Below are positions 1 to 8,681 of a stretch of DNA of 64,000 bases, one piece after another. Made by a program: the position numbers and the translations under genes. Source of the DNA: an uncultured Roseovarius sp. (lineage in GTDB: Bacteria; Pseudomonadota; Alphaproteobacteria; Rhodobacterales; Rhodobacteraceae); the NCBI GenBank assembly GCA_951812895.1, contig OX638333.1, forward strand, positions 1,044,366-1,108,365, read 5' to 3'. Under the pieces are notes generated by a model. It did no database searches and was not told the origin of the DNA. It saw nothing but the letters and a program-made list of their open reading frames with translations. Numbering within the stretch: position 1 is the stretch's first letter; the number at the start of each line of letters is the position of its first letter.

Positions 1-347
1 GTTAGCCTTTCCTTGATCGACTTTGCTGAGGCCAACAGCAAAACCAGAACAGCATTTGACGAAAACCAATCAGTAATTGTGAAAGGCTTGGACGTTGAGG
101 CCAACCTGATCGGGTTGCACCTGGGATTGCAAAGGTTAGGGCGTGCAAAGTTAGGTCAAATTGCGATTTCCAGACGCTCAATGATTTTGACCCTAATGAG
201 CCAAACGTGGCTTAACAAAAGAGAAGTCACGAAAGCGCGGGAAAAAGAAATTGCCAATCTGGTTTCGGCCTTCGTGTTGGGCCTGCCGTCGCAAATGGCA
301 GAGTAATCACGCAAATCATATTGCCAATTTTCAGGAGCCATCGACAA
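1..347. other. Left edge, no recognised gene
   Basis: The plus strand is open from the window edge to a stop at 304-306, so this could be the 3' end of a gene cut by the window. The translation (about 100 residues) resembles no family I know, and the opposite strand also has an open frame. I see no convincing start signal and cannot say which strand, if either, is coding. Confidence 0.3.
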
Positions 348-1307
348 ATGCGCCGAATGATCGAAGGGGCGTGGTTTCCGGATGTTAGCCGCGAACAGAT
401 AAGCGAAAACACCGCTATCGCCGCAAATTTCCATACACCGCGATATATTCTCGGAATCGACGAAGGTCGTTTAGCCGCCGAACCCCAGAGTTTCCATCTG
501 TATGGTTGTTATGCCTGTCCATTTGCGCATCGTGCAGTGCTTGGGCGTGCCATTCTTGATGTCGACCTTCCCATGACCCTGGCGAATCCATGGTTGGGTG
601 GTCCTGACGGATGGCACTTTGACGAAGACCCCAACGCGCCAATCAAAGGCGCAACGACTTTGTGGGAAATCTACCGCGCTTGCGACCCCAAGTATTCAGG
701 AAAGGTCACAGTGCCGGTTTTGTGGGACAAGACTGCCAATGCAATGGCATCCAACAACTCAGGCGAAATTCTTGAGGCTTTAATCCGGGCATTTGACAGT
801 CAGAACAAGCTGAACATCACGCTGGACGGTCCTGGTCTTGCTGAACGATGCGACTGGATCAATGAGCGTATTAACATCGACATTTACAAAATTGGCTTCG
901 CGACATCGCAAGAGGCTTACGATGACGCATATGACACCTTTGCCGCAAGCCTTCTGGAACTGAACGCTTTGCTTGAAGGGCAAGACTATCTCTGGGGAGA
1001 TAGGTTAAGCCTTGCCGACTTGTTGTTGTTCCCAACAGCGATCAGATTTGACGCCGGATACCAAGGCGCGTTTCACATGCACACTTTAAGCTGGCGACAA
1101 TTTCCGAACCTTTGGAGGCATATGCAACTTATCTCGAAGCTACCGGGCGTGATGGAAACGGTATCCCCGCAAGACTACCGCATTCACTACTTCGATGACT
1201 CTGCATTCCCTCTTCGCCACAAGATGTCAGATGGTCACTATGTCGTACCCAAAACGCCTGAGCCGTTCTTACTTCCAGTGGACCTAGGGATGTTTCGGGC
1301 AAGGTAA
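348..1307 (+). CDS. Glutathionyl-hydroquinone reductase-like GST family protein
   Basis: This probably reduces glutathionyl-hydroquinones or related conjugates in the cytoplasm, the reaction of the YqjG/PcpF/ECM4 branch of the glutathione transferases. The thioredoxin-fold half has the signature YACPFAHR around residues 55-62. The family normally reads CPWAHR, and the Cys before Pro (Cys57) is the catalytic one. A long insert with an NPWLGG-type stretch follows, then the all-helical domain with LWGDRLSLADLLLFPT near residues 215-230. The length, 319 residues, is normal for the family (about 320). I chose the ATG at 348 because AGGAG sits 10 bases upstream at 333-337; an in-frame ATG at 357 is an alternative. 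It stands alone, with a small membrane protein gene downstream. The Phe in place of Trp in the motif is a mild variation. Confidence 0.82.
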   Translation: MRRMIEGAWFPDVSREQISENTAIAANFHTPRYILGIDEGRLAAEPQSFHLYGCYACPFAHRAVLGRAILDVDLPMTLANPWLGGPDGWHFDEDPNAPIKGATTLWEIYRACDPKYSGKVTVPVLWDKTANAMASNNSGEILEALIRAFDSQNKLNITLDGPGLAERCDWINERINIDIYKIGFATSQEAYDDAYDTFAASLLELNALLEGQDYLWGDRLSLADLLLFPTAIRFDAGYQGAFHMHTLSWRQFPNLWRHMQLISKLPGVMETVSPQDYRIHYFDDSAFPLRHKMSDGHYVVPKTPEPFLLPVDLGMFRAR

Positions 1308-1438
1308 ATTCGTTCAAAGGCACCTGGCCGAAGGATTATGTCGCATTCAATTCGCTGCGCTGCGGCAGTTCGACAAGAGCGTTTGGAAACGCGGAAAATG
1401 TGAATGTGCATTTCGCACCAGATAAAGGAGAAAATGGA

Positions 1439-1858
1439 ATGGATCTTAGAGATATCTTACTGATCGTGCACTTCATCGGTCTGCTGACAACCGGTGCAGC
1501 GATCTTGACGATGCCGGTTTTGGTGGCGACGGCACGTGGAACTTTGGATGAGCATCGCGCAACGATAGGCAAGGCGACTAAATCGGTCGTGATGATCGGG
1601 CGCATTGGCTTGACCTTGTTGCTGGTGACGGGTGTGATAATGGCGACGATTAATGGCTACTGGAGCATTGGTGGTTGGTTTTACGTCAAACTGGGCCTGA
1701 TTGTTCTACTGGCGGTTACGACATCTGTTGCCGATAGCGGTGCTGAAAAAGTTGGCGCCGGTGACAGTGCAAAGGCTGATCAGGCCAAGATGTTTGGATA
1801 TGTAAATATCCTGGTGGTTGCTTTCATCATATTGTCAGCAGTAATGACGTTTCACTAA
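1439..1858 (+). CDS. Small four-helix membrane protein
   Basis: A 139-residue integral membrane protein with four predicted hydrophobic segments, at roughly residues 5-27, 48-70, 75-95 and 115-138. The arrangement (short loops, an early His in the first helix, Arg/Lys-rich second loop) recalls DUF2269/CopD-like integral membrane proteins, but I cannot assign it to a family with certainty. The start at 1439 is chosen because AAAGGAG at 1424-1430 lies 8 bases upstream; a longer reading from 1400 would add a hydrophilic leader without a ribosome binding site. The frame stays open after the stop for 49 further codons that also look hydrophobic (see findings). Function unknown. Confidence 0.6.
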   Translation: MDLRDILLIVHFIGLLTTGAAILTMPVLVATARGTLDEHRATIGKATKSVVMIGRIGLTLLLVTGVIMATINGYWSIGGWFYVKLGLIVLLAVTTSVADSGAEKVGAGDSAKADQAKMFGYVNILVVAFIILSAVMTFH

Positions 1859-1870
1859 CCAATCCACGGT

Positions 1871-1910
1871 AGGCCCAAGTTCGCAATAATCGAAACCCCG
1901 GCTTGGGCCT
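1871..1910. terminator. Hairpin downstream of membrane protein gene
   Basis: AGGCCCAAG (1871-1879) and CTTGGGCCT (1902-1910) are perfect 9-base inverted arms with a 22-base loop, starting 13 bases after the stop codon. No strong T-run follows, so termination is plausible but not certain. Confidence 0.4.
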
Positions 1911-2610
1911 TCTATCTGGTCGTGCTGTACACGCCAGTCACAATTGCCTCGTATTTCTTAATCCGGTTGGTACATTGGTTCCTGCGCCCAAGAATATCGA
2001 ATAGTTAAGTTCACAGGTTCCCAGCAAGTGGTCGTCAGGGCAAAATCACTGAATTGTGGATGCGGGTTTGGATGACAATAAATAACATTCTAGAGGTCAA
2101 ATAGAACGCCGGATTCGTCCCACGTCTCGAAGATTCCAGCTACTTGCGGCGAAATTACAGTTTGAATTTGTATCTCGTGAAGGCATCGAATGACCGTATT
2201 GACGTCCTGAGCTGCAACACAGCGATAAAAAGACCGTAACTGCGAAGAGTTTCATCCTGAGCGAAAGCCGCACCCGCACAAGTCGGCTTTGTCGGCGACC
2301 TGCAATTTAGACATCTAATCCATGCTGCGACCTGTACGAATGGCCGTTTCTTCCGCTGCGCGTTGGCATTGAATTTTTCGCTTATGCCGCATTTTTCGCG
2401 CTGCGAGCGCACGCAGCACGAAATAGAAATGGCTGGGATGGGCTCTTCGGTAGCTTTTGCCGCGCGGTCAACGAACGGCTGGTCCTATGCCGAGTGCCCT
2501 TCGCTGCACCTTGCACCAACTGGAAAGACGCGGGACGAAGGGTAATTTCGCTGCACGTGCACCAATGCCCGCTTCGGTAAACCGTTCAACAAACGGTCAT
2601 TTGTTGCCCC
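1911..2610. repeat. Non-coding stretch with diverged dispersed repeat
   Basis: About 700 bases without a supportable gene. From roughly 2395 to 2600 it carries units of the accessory-region repeat: GCTGCGAGCGCACGCAGC at about 2400-2418 closely matches a sequence at about 26,874-26,893. A TTCGCTGCACGTGCACCAATG-type string near 2550 recalls the copies at 3.8 and 13.1 kb. Short open frames on both strands look like chance frames within the repeat. Confidence 0.45.
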
Positions 2611-3561
2611 TCAGTCATCCAAGAAGTTCACGCCGGTTTGCCTGCGCCGGTCGACCGTGATTTGGAGCACGTCAGGCCGTGCGTAATGCCCGGTCGGATC
2701 AAAGTTTTGTCGCTCGCCACGAACGCGCTTATGGTCGACCTCAGCGAAGATCAACTCTTCACGATCGGTGACGGGGCTGACGATCCACTGACCGTCGGGT
2801 CCAGCAATACAGCTTCCGCCGTTGTATATCGTTTCGCCTTTCGTACACATTTCACTTCGGTGCGGGATTCCGCCGGGGATATCGCTTTCACGAATGACGC
2901 TGCCGACAGACAGAACGAATGAGCGCGACTCGCGTGCGATGAAGCGTGTGATGTCTTCCGTCAGCACTGATCCCCCAGGCCAAATCGCAACGTGTAAGTC
3001 CTCCCCACCAGCATACAACGCAGTACGCGCTAGGGGCATCCAGTTTTCCCAGCAGTTTAACGCGCCTACCGTGAACGGCCCGACCGGATGTGTGACGAGT
3101 CCAGCGCCGTCGCCAGTGCCCCAACTAAGGCGTTCCTCATATGTCGGCATCAGTTTGCGATGGATCGATGCAATTAGGCCGTCGGTGTCAATGAAAACGC
3201 ACGAACAATAAATCGTGTGGTTGCCGCGGTCAGCTGTGCGTTCGGCGATGCCGAGCACGACCGCGATCTTTCGTTCGCCTGCGATCTTACAGATTGGCGA
3301 AAGGTGCTCGTCGGGTATTGAGACCGATTGCGCGAGATAAAGTGCATGCAAGTCTTTTTGAATGTCGGAATCAAATTGCGCAGCATCAGTGCGCGTCAAC
3401 CACAAAGGATATGCGGGCAATAGTGTTTCACCGAACGCAACCAGCTGCGCGCCATCGTCTGCAGCCCGCCCGATCGTATCGACGATTTTCTTTGTCGTTG
3501 CGTCGCGGTCGAGAAAGACCGGTGCTATCTGTGCAGCAGCAATTTTGAGAATGTCGGTCAT
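2611..3561 (-). CDS. Nitrilase-family carbon-nitrogen hydrolase
   Basis: A 316-residue cytoplasmic hydrolase that should act on a nitrile or amide by thioester catalysis. The full nitrilase triad is visible: Glu45 in AFGETLLPAYP, Lys136 in HRKLMPTYEER, and Cys170 in ALNCWENWMPLAR. The CWEN motif and the HRKLMPTYEE stretch are typical of true nitrilases (branch 1) rather than of plain amidases. The start has a good ribosome binding site (GGGAG, 5 bases upstream of the ATG). It is not in an operon; both flanks are non-coding and repeat-bearing. Natural substrates of such nitrilases (aryl, aliphatic or cyano-amino-acid nitriles) cannot be told from the sequence. The product would be a carboxylic acid plus ammonia, in keeping with the nitrogen-scavenging theme around it. 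Confidence 0.88.
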   Translation of the reverse strand: MTDILKIAAAQIAPVFLDRDATTKKIVDTIGRAADDGAQLVAFGETLLPAYPLWLTRTDAAQFDSDIQKDLHALYLAQSVSIPDEHLSPICKIAGERKIAVVLGIAERTADRGNHTIYCSCVFIDTDGLIASIHRKLMPTYEERLSWGTGDGAGLVTHPVGPFTVGALNCWENWMPLARTALYAGGEDLHVAIWPGGSVLTEDITRFIARESRSFVLSVGSVIRESDIPGGIPHRSEMCTKGETIYNGGSCIAGPDGQWIVSPVTDREELIFAEVDHKRVRGERQNFDPTGHYARPDVLQITVDRRRQTGVNFLDD

Positions 3562-4209
3562 GTCGACTCCCTTTGTTTCGTTTTTGAATGATGCGCCGCA
3601 CCGTTCACCGGGGCAACTCGAACTTTCAAGAGAGATCGTGAAAACAAGGTTGCGAATCGAGGTTTTTCGGGATGATCAGCGAAAGAAGCGGACACTCGTT
3701 TGTAGCGCAGAATATGTTAGTTGGAGCTCTTCGCGGTCATTGGAGCCGGTGCCGCATTGGCCCAAGATCGACTGCAACGGACAGCTGGGACGGCCCATTG
3801 CCGCGTCCACAGGTGAACTCGGATGCTGCGGTGCGGCCCGTCAGACCGGCCGTTCGCTGCAGGCGCAAAAACCAGCCGACAGCGAACTGGTAGTCTGCCG
3901 ACGATGCGGGCTTTCGCTGAATCGGAACCAACGACCGTATCTGAGGATTTGAGCACGAACAAAAATACGATACTTTGGGGCTCTATTCTTCGCTGACGCG
4001 GATAGAAGAACGACATCTATGATTTGCAACTTCTTGCAATTTAAACACATACATCAAGGATCATGTTTGACAGTTTTTGTTGACATGCCTCACATTGGAG
4101 AAAAAGGCAAAACGTTCATATTGTCCAATCCGTTTCGGCTTCTCTTTTCCAAGAAAAAACCGAAACAGACTGTACCACATTGTTTGTTGTTAAACGGTTG
4201 GATGGCTGT
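3562..4209. repeat. Non-coding stretch with dispersed repeat unit
   Basis: About 650 bases without a gene. The segment 3735-3880 is a diverged copy of the segment at about 12,990-13,140, in the same orientation. Both begin with a TCATYGGAGC-type string, pass through GATGCYGCGGTGCGRCCCGT followed by GACCGG, and reach TTCGCTGCA. The remainder is AT-rich and holds the nitrilase promoter and the 3' flank of the binding-protein gene. Confidence 0.55.
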
Positions 4210-5766
4210 CTACACAAACCACCAACGTTCTGCCCACCTGGTGCCATCAAGATCTGCATTGCTGGCAATGATGTCTGGCTTCCCGACCTTTTTAGAGGTT
4301 GCGAAAACATAGTTTGCGAACATCGGAACTATCGCACCACTTTGATTATGGACGATTTCTTGCATCTCAAAATACATCTCGCGTCGTTTTTCTGTGTCGA
4401 GCTCCGCGCTCGCCGCGACTAGCAGTTCCTCAAAACGTTCATTGCAGAAGAACGTTTCATTCCAGTCCGCACCACAGGTATAAACCATAGTAAACATCTG
4501 GTCCTGAACCGGCCGCCCAAACCAATAGGACGCCGAAAGCGGTTCTTGCATCCAGACATCTGCCCAATAGCCATCGTTTGGTTTGCGCTCAACTTTAATG
4601 TTGATGCCAGCATCTTTGGCCGAGTTCTGGAACAGCAACGCCGCGTCTACGGCACCGGGAAATGCTGCGTCGGCAGCGGGGAAGGTAATGCCGAGGCTAT
4701 CAAGTCCCGACTGCGCAAGGTACCACTTGGCCTTTTCAGGATCGTATTCCCGTTGCGGCAGATCAGTGTTGTAAAACAACTGACCCTTGCCAATTGGGAT
4801 GTCATTGCCCACGGTGCCGTATCCGAACAGAATCTTGTCAACCAACTCTTGTCGGTTCACCGCATATTTCATCGCCATACGAACGTTGTTGTCGTCGTAT
4901 GGCGCCTTGTTGGTAGACATCGGGAACGTGTAGTGCTGATTGCCCGCAATGTTCGAGATCTCAAAGTTAGGATTGCGTGCCAGGAGATCGATCGTTTTCA
5001 GGTCCGGGCGGTCTATGACATCGAGGTCGCCAGAGACCATTGCAGTCGTGCGAGCGTTTACGTCGATGATGGAAAGAACCTCAATGCTGTCAAACCAGGC
5101 AACATCATCGCGCCAATGATTGGGATTGCGGATCAATTTTGCCGACACTCCGAAATCTACACTTTCCAGCATGTAGCTGCCGCATCCATCATTAGATTGC
5201 CAGTCAGCCGTGTCGCCTTTGGCAGGAACAATGACCAGATGCAGATCGGACATGACGAAGGGGAAATCCGCATTCCCGCCTTGCAGTTCGAATACAATTG
5301 TATCGCTGCCTTCGATCTTGATGTCCTTGATCTCGGCAATGACGGGACCGCCCGCCGAGGTCGACCCCTCGCCTCGGTGGAAATTCATAGACGCCACGAC
5401 GTCGCCGGCAGTCACCGGTTTGCCAGAGTGGAATGTCACACCACCGCGTAGCTTGAACCGCCAAACAGAAGCATCGGGTGTTGTTTCCCAGCTCTCCGCA
5501 ACTTCTGGAACAACCGATCCGTCTGCTGAGACTTCAACCAGGCGACCGTGAATTGCATAAGCTATGCCGATGGTGAACTCATTTTCGATCATACCTGGGT
5601 TCAAAGTGTCGGTAGTCTCACCGTGGCCTAAACCGATACGAAGATTACCCCCGCGTTTCGGCGTGGCATGCGCTGCCCCCATTGGCAGGGATGCTGCAAG
5701 TGCCGTTGCGGCTGTGGTCTTTAGAAAACCGCGGCGGTCTAATTGGTTACTCGTGATTAGTGGCAT
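4210..5766 (-). CDS. Peptide/nickel-type ABC substrate-binding protein (Tat-exported)
   Basis: A 518-residue periplasmic binding protein of the SBP_bac_5 (DppA/OppA/NikA) family. It starts with a Tat-type signal: DRRGFLKT at residues 10-17, then a hydrophobic stretch ending in AHA near residue 34. The mature protein shows typical features of the family: RGGNLRIGL at its start, WETTPDASVWRFKLR followed by VTFHSGKPVTAGDVV, and YDPEKAKWYL in the second lobe. A strong GGAGGAGGT precedes the ATG. It is the last gene of an operon running from 8501, so it probably delivers the substrate processed by the three upstream enzymes. No permease or ATPase gene lies nearby, so it must use a transporter encoded elsewhere. 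It is clearly homologous to the binding protein at 25,031-26,644. Confidence 0.9.
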   Translation of the reverse strand: MPLITSNQLDRRGFLKTTAATALAASLPMGAAHATPKRGGNLRIGLGHGETTDTLNPGMIENEFTIGIAYAIHGRLVEVSADGSVVPEVAESWETTPDASVWRFKLRGGVTFHSGKPVTAGDVVASMNFHRGEGSTSAGGPVIAEIKDIKIEGSDTIVFELQGGNADFPFVMSDLHLVIVPAKGDTADWQSNDGCGSYMLESVDFGVSAKLIRNPNHWRDDVAWFDSIEVLSIIDVNARTTAMVSGDLDVIDRPDLKTIDLLARNPNFEISNIAGNQHYTFPMSTNKAPYDDNNVRMAMKYAVNRQELVDKILFGYGTVGNDIPIGKGQLFYNTDLPQREYDPEKAKWYLAQSGLDSLGITFPAADAAFPGAVDAALLFQNSAKDAGINIKVERKPNDGYWADVWMQEPLSASYWFGRPVQDQMFTMVYTCGADWNETFFCNERFEELLVAASAELDTEKRREMYFEMQEIVHNQSGAIVPMFANYVFATSKKVGKPDIIASNADLDGTRWAERWWFV

Positions 5767-5847
5767 TTCAATACCTCCTCCATTTTCATTGATTTGTGAA
5801 ACCGGAACTGAATTGAGATCGAGGCACGGGCTCCGGTGACCGCATTG

Positions 5848-6633
5848 TTACGCCCTGTCGTACAAGGGCAACGTCATGAGTTTTCCGTATCCCTCTATCG
5901 GGTCGTCGATACCGGCCAACCGCAAGCAATCCCACATCATCGCCTGGTTGCTGACCACAGCTGGCTTGCCGACTTCGCGCTCTAGCTCGTCCACGATGTC
6001 CAATGTCCGAATGGCTCCACAGCAGAGGAACACCGCATCGGCATCTTCCCGGTCCAGGCTGGCGCCGAACTCTTTCAGGAATGCCGGATCGACCCGGCGC
6101 ATTTCATCATCAGTGGCCAGATTCAGACCCTGAAGGTCCAGAATCTCGAACCCGGCGTTTTCCAGAAACGCCAGAACATGATTGTTCACGTCATCCGTGT
6201 AAGGCGTGCCCACCACGATCCGGCGCGCACCAACGGCACGCAAGCCGCGCACAACATTGGTCATCACGGTGGTCGCAATGGTGTTTTTTCGCCCACGTTG
6301 CATGGCGCGGGCCACGTTGTTTTCGCCGATGACTGTCGTGGCGCAATTGCAGGTGTAACAGGCCACATCCAAGTCGCTGGATGGTAACAGCATGGATGCT
6401 GCGATATCGATGCCAGCCTCAAATGACAACAGTTCGGACACAGCATCATCGCCCGCACCTTCCGACTGTCGAGCGAAGAACGCCCCGACACCTTCAGGTG
6501 CCAGCTTGAAGCAATCGGATTCAACCGTGTGCTCGTCGGCCAGCACAACAAACCCAAGATTGGCCCGGTTGTGTCGTCCGTCGTCAAATCTGGCTTGGAA
6601 CTTCCGTGACTTGATAGGTGTAGTAGCAGTCAT
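5848..6633 (-). CDS. Maleate isomerase / arylmalonate decarboxylase-like protein
   Basis: A 261-residue enzyme of the Asp/Glu racemase superfamily, in the branch with maleate cis-trans isomerase, arylmalonate decarboxylase and hydantoin racemase. These enzymes use one or two Cys residues to move a proton or attack a substrate. The two expected Cys positions are present as small clusters: Cys92, Cys95 and Cys97 in ACYTCNCATT, and Cys204-Cys205 in VFLCCGAIRTLD. The VVGTPYTDDVN stretch near residue 140 is the family's mid-domain signature. The start has AGGAG upstream. It lies between the ureohydrolase and the binding protein in the same operon, which suggests it racemises, isomerises or decarboxylates an intermediate of the same pathway. 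The exact reaction cannot be assigned. Confidence 0.78.
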   Translation of the reverse strand: MTATTPIKSRKFQARFDDGRHNRANLGFVVLADEHTVESDCFKLAPEGVGAFFARQSEGAGDDAVSELLSFEAGIDIAASMLLPSSDLDVACYTCNCATTVIGENNVARAMQRGRKNTIATTVMTNVVRGLRAVGARRIVVGTPYTDDVNNHVLAFLENAGFEILDLQGLNLATDDEMRRVDPAFLKEFGASLDREDADAVFLCCGAIRTLDIVDELEREVGKPAVVSNQAMMWDCLRLAGIDDPIEGYGKLMTLPLYDRA

Positions 6634-6695
6634 AACTCCGGGCTCCTTTCCTAAGGAGCACGGTCACGCCATATGCTGGCGTGACCGCGCGGCGT

Positions 6696-7655
6696 TCAGT
6701 CGTAGTATCCGGCACGAACCGTTGCGCCGATGAAGTTGCAAATCAAACGTTCGGCGTGCACCATCGTGGTCAGCTGAACGTCTTGGGATGGGGCAATCTC
6801 GACTAGGTCCATGCCGACAACACGCCCCTTTCTCACCAGTCCGTGGATCAGCTTACGGATCTGAAGCCAGTTCAAACCGCCCGGCGTCTGGGAGATGACG
6901 CCGGGCATGATGGTTGGGTCCAAACCGTCTGCGTCGATCGTCAGATAGTAGGGGCCTCCATCTGGAATGCGGTCCAGCACGGCATCCATGCCAATGTCGT
7001 GCATTTCGTAAGCCGTGATCAGATCGGCCCCATAAGCCTTGGCATACTCAACCTCGGGCGCGCGGGCGCTGCCGACGCCGCGGATGCCGATCTGGACAAT
7101 GTCACCGATCCAATCCAACTCGGACGCCCGGCGGATTGGGCTGGAATAGCCATTGGTCTCGCCATTGATGTCATCGCGCCAGTCGATATGGGCATCAACC
7201 TGAATAAGCGTGAATTTTTCGCCGAATTCTTCAAGCGCGCGTGTGATCGGAACAGGAATGCCGTGATCGCCACCGATTGAAATCAGGATCGTGTTCTTCT
7301 TGAAGATCTTCCGACAGGCTTCCTCGGCCCGGCGGTAGTGTTCGGCATGGTCACCCATATTGGCGCTAACATTGCCGCAGTCCACAACTTTGATGTCACG
7401 ATGGTCCAGCAAGTGACCATCAAGATCGAAATCGTAATGCCCCACAACATAGCTGGAATCCAATCCGGCCTGACGCAGGGCATCGGGCGCGCGGCTTTGC
7501 TCATTCGCCATGGCATCGGGCGAATAAGGCATGCCGAACGGAATCCCTAGGATGGCGATGTCGGCTTCGAGGTTGTCTATATCAAGCTCCAGAGGAAAAT
7601 CGAGGAAGGTTCTGGCGGGGCCGGTCGGTTCGATCGTGAGGTTCTTCTTTGTCAT
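6696..7655 (-). CDS. Ureohydrolase (agmatinase/arginase family)
   Basis: A 319-residue binuclear manganese-type hydrolase that should remove urea (or ammonia) from a guanidino or ureido substrate. All three metal motifs are intact: GGDHG with His131, DAHIDW with Asp154, His156 and Asp158, and TIDADGLDP with Asp241 and Asp243. The sequence is agmatinase-like in length and layout, but the operon (PuuE-like deacetylase upstream, maleate isomerase-like enzyme downstream, binding protein last) makes simple agmatine breakdown unlikely. Guanidino acids or ureides such as allantoate-like compounds are alternatives. It follows the upstream gene after 15 bases, consistent with co-transcription. The ArgP-like regulator next door fits a basic or guanidino amino-acid signal. 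Family certain, substrate not. Confidence 0.88.
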   Translation of the reverse strand: MTKKNLTIEPTGPARTFLDFPLELDIDNLEADIAILGIPFGMPYSPDAMANEQSRAPDALRQAGLDSSYVVGHYDFDLDGHLLDHRDIKVVDCGNVSANMGDHAEHYRRAEEACRKIFKKNTILISIGGDHGIPVPITRALEEFGEKFTLIQVDAHIDWRDDINGETNGYSSPIRRASELDWIGDIVQIGIRGVGSARAPEVEYAKAYGADLITAYEMHDIGMDAVLDRIPDGGPYYLTIDADGLDPTIMPGVISQTPGGLNWLQIRKLIHGLVRKGRVVGMDLVEIAPSQDVQLTTMVHAERLICNFIGATVRAGYYD

Positions 7656-7670
7656 CTGTAAGTCCTGTGT

Positions 7671-8501
7671 TTACGTGTTCGCTTCAAACGCTTCGTAGGC
7701 TTGTGCAACCTGTGTTCCGGTCGCAAACCATGCGTCGTCAAAGCTTCTCATGTACTCCATGAACCGGCGGAACAGCAGCGTCCGGCTTGGCCGGCCGATC
7801 AGTTGCGGGTGCAGGGTTATGTTGACCAACCCACTCCAGTCGCGAAGGACGTCGAATTCGTCTTTCCAGACCTGAAAGATGTGATCGTTGGTCAGGATCG
7901 CGGCCTGGGTGTTGAAGTCGAAATAGGTAATAGCGGAATCGTCCAGGTTCCAATGGAATGGCAGCTCGATCGGGCCTTTGCTGCCGTCCTTCAACGTATG
8001 ACGATAAGGGTAGACGTCATCCAGAAACCCACTGTTGTAGAGAAAACCGCGCTGTTTGACCAAATCGAGCGTCATATCGCTCGATGTCGCTGCAGGTGCT
8101 CGATACCCTGTTGGAACGACACCGCAGGCTTTGAGTGCCTCCAGTCCCCGATCCATCTCACGAATTTCTTCCTCGGGATTGTCGGGGTTGATCCAGAGGT
8201 GGTCGTGCCCGTGATGACCAATTTCGTGACCATCCTTCAGGATTGCCTCGATTGCATAGGGGTGGTTCTCGGCTGTTGTGCCGGGAACGTAGAAACTAGC
8301 CGGTGCTTCGTAGTCACGTAGGATTTCCAGAGCCTTCCCCAGACCTCTGCGTGGCCCATAGCCGCCTTGTGACAGCATTGAGGGTTTGCGAAGGTTTGTT
8401 GTGTCTTCTGATGACCACATGGACTCGGCGTCGAAATCAAATGTCACCATGACGGCGCACTTTTTCCCGTCGGGCCAAATCATGTGTGTTTCTTCGTTCA
8501 T
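7671..8501 (-). CDS. Polysaccharide deacetylase-fold hydrolase, PuuE allantoinase-like
   Basis: A 276-residue cytoplasmic NodB-fold metal hydrolase. It shows the Asp motif (TFDFDAES, Asp22/Asp24), the HEIGHHGHDH motif at residues 92-101, and YRAPAAT. No signal peptide is present, which separates it from cell-wall chitin or peptidoglycan deacetylases and points to the PuuE branch, whose characterised members open cyclic amides such as allantoin. It is the first gene of the 8501-4210 operon and faces the LysR gene at 8682. The start is supported by GGAGG 6 bases upstream of the ATG. An intracellular cyclic ureide or N-acyl substrate, passed on to the ureohydrolase, is a reasonable inference. 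Confidence 0.82.
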   Translation of the reverse strand: MNEETHMIWPDGKKCAVMVTFDFDAESMWSSEDTTNLRKPSMLSQGGYGPRRGLGKALEILRDYEAPASFYVPGTTAENHPYAIEAILKDGHEIGHHGHDHLWINPDNPEEEIREMDRGLEALKACGVVPTGYRAPAATSSDMTLDLVKQRGFLYNSGFLDDVYPYRHTLKDGSKGPIELPFHWNLDDSAITYFDFNTQAAILTNDHIFQVWKDEFDVLRDWSGLVNITLHPQLIGRPSRTLLFRRFMEYMRSFDDAWFATGTQVAQAYEAFEANT

Positions 8502-8644
8502 GTTTACCTCCTCAAACGAAGCAGACGTCCGATGTGGGTCGGTAAACTGTCTGCTGTGGCAGTCTCAAAACCCGCGTCAAAGGCGCCTTATCCCGCGCTT
8601 TCAATAAAGAATACGCATATTCTCTTGTTCAGCATAACTATAAT

Positions 8645-8663
8645 ATCTAAAGTTTCTTTAGAT
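8645..8663. promoter_or_regulatory. Perfect inverted repeat before LysR gene
   Basis: ATCTAAAG, a 3-base spacer, then CTTTAGAT form an exact dyad 19 bases upstream of the LysR start codon, in the space between divergent genes. This is a likely operator, either for autoregulation or for the operon starting at 8501. The factor that binds it is not shown by the sequence. Confidence 0.45.
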
Positions 8664-8681
8664 TTGCTAAAGGTTTACACG

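Noticed and set aside
3362-3952. Plus-strand open frame of 196 codons upstream of and across the nitrilase start
   Set aside because: Overlaps the nitrilase 5' end in antisense and then runs through the dispersed repeat; composition-driven.
4546-5451. Plus-strand open frame of 301 codons
   Set aside because: Antisense shadow of the binding-protein gene at 4210-5766; no recognisable motifs and no start signal.
7701-8321. Plus-strand open frame of 206 codons
   Set aside because: Antisense to the PuuE-like deacetylase gene, with no motif of its own.
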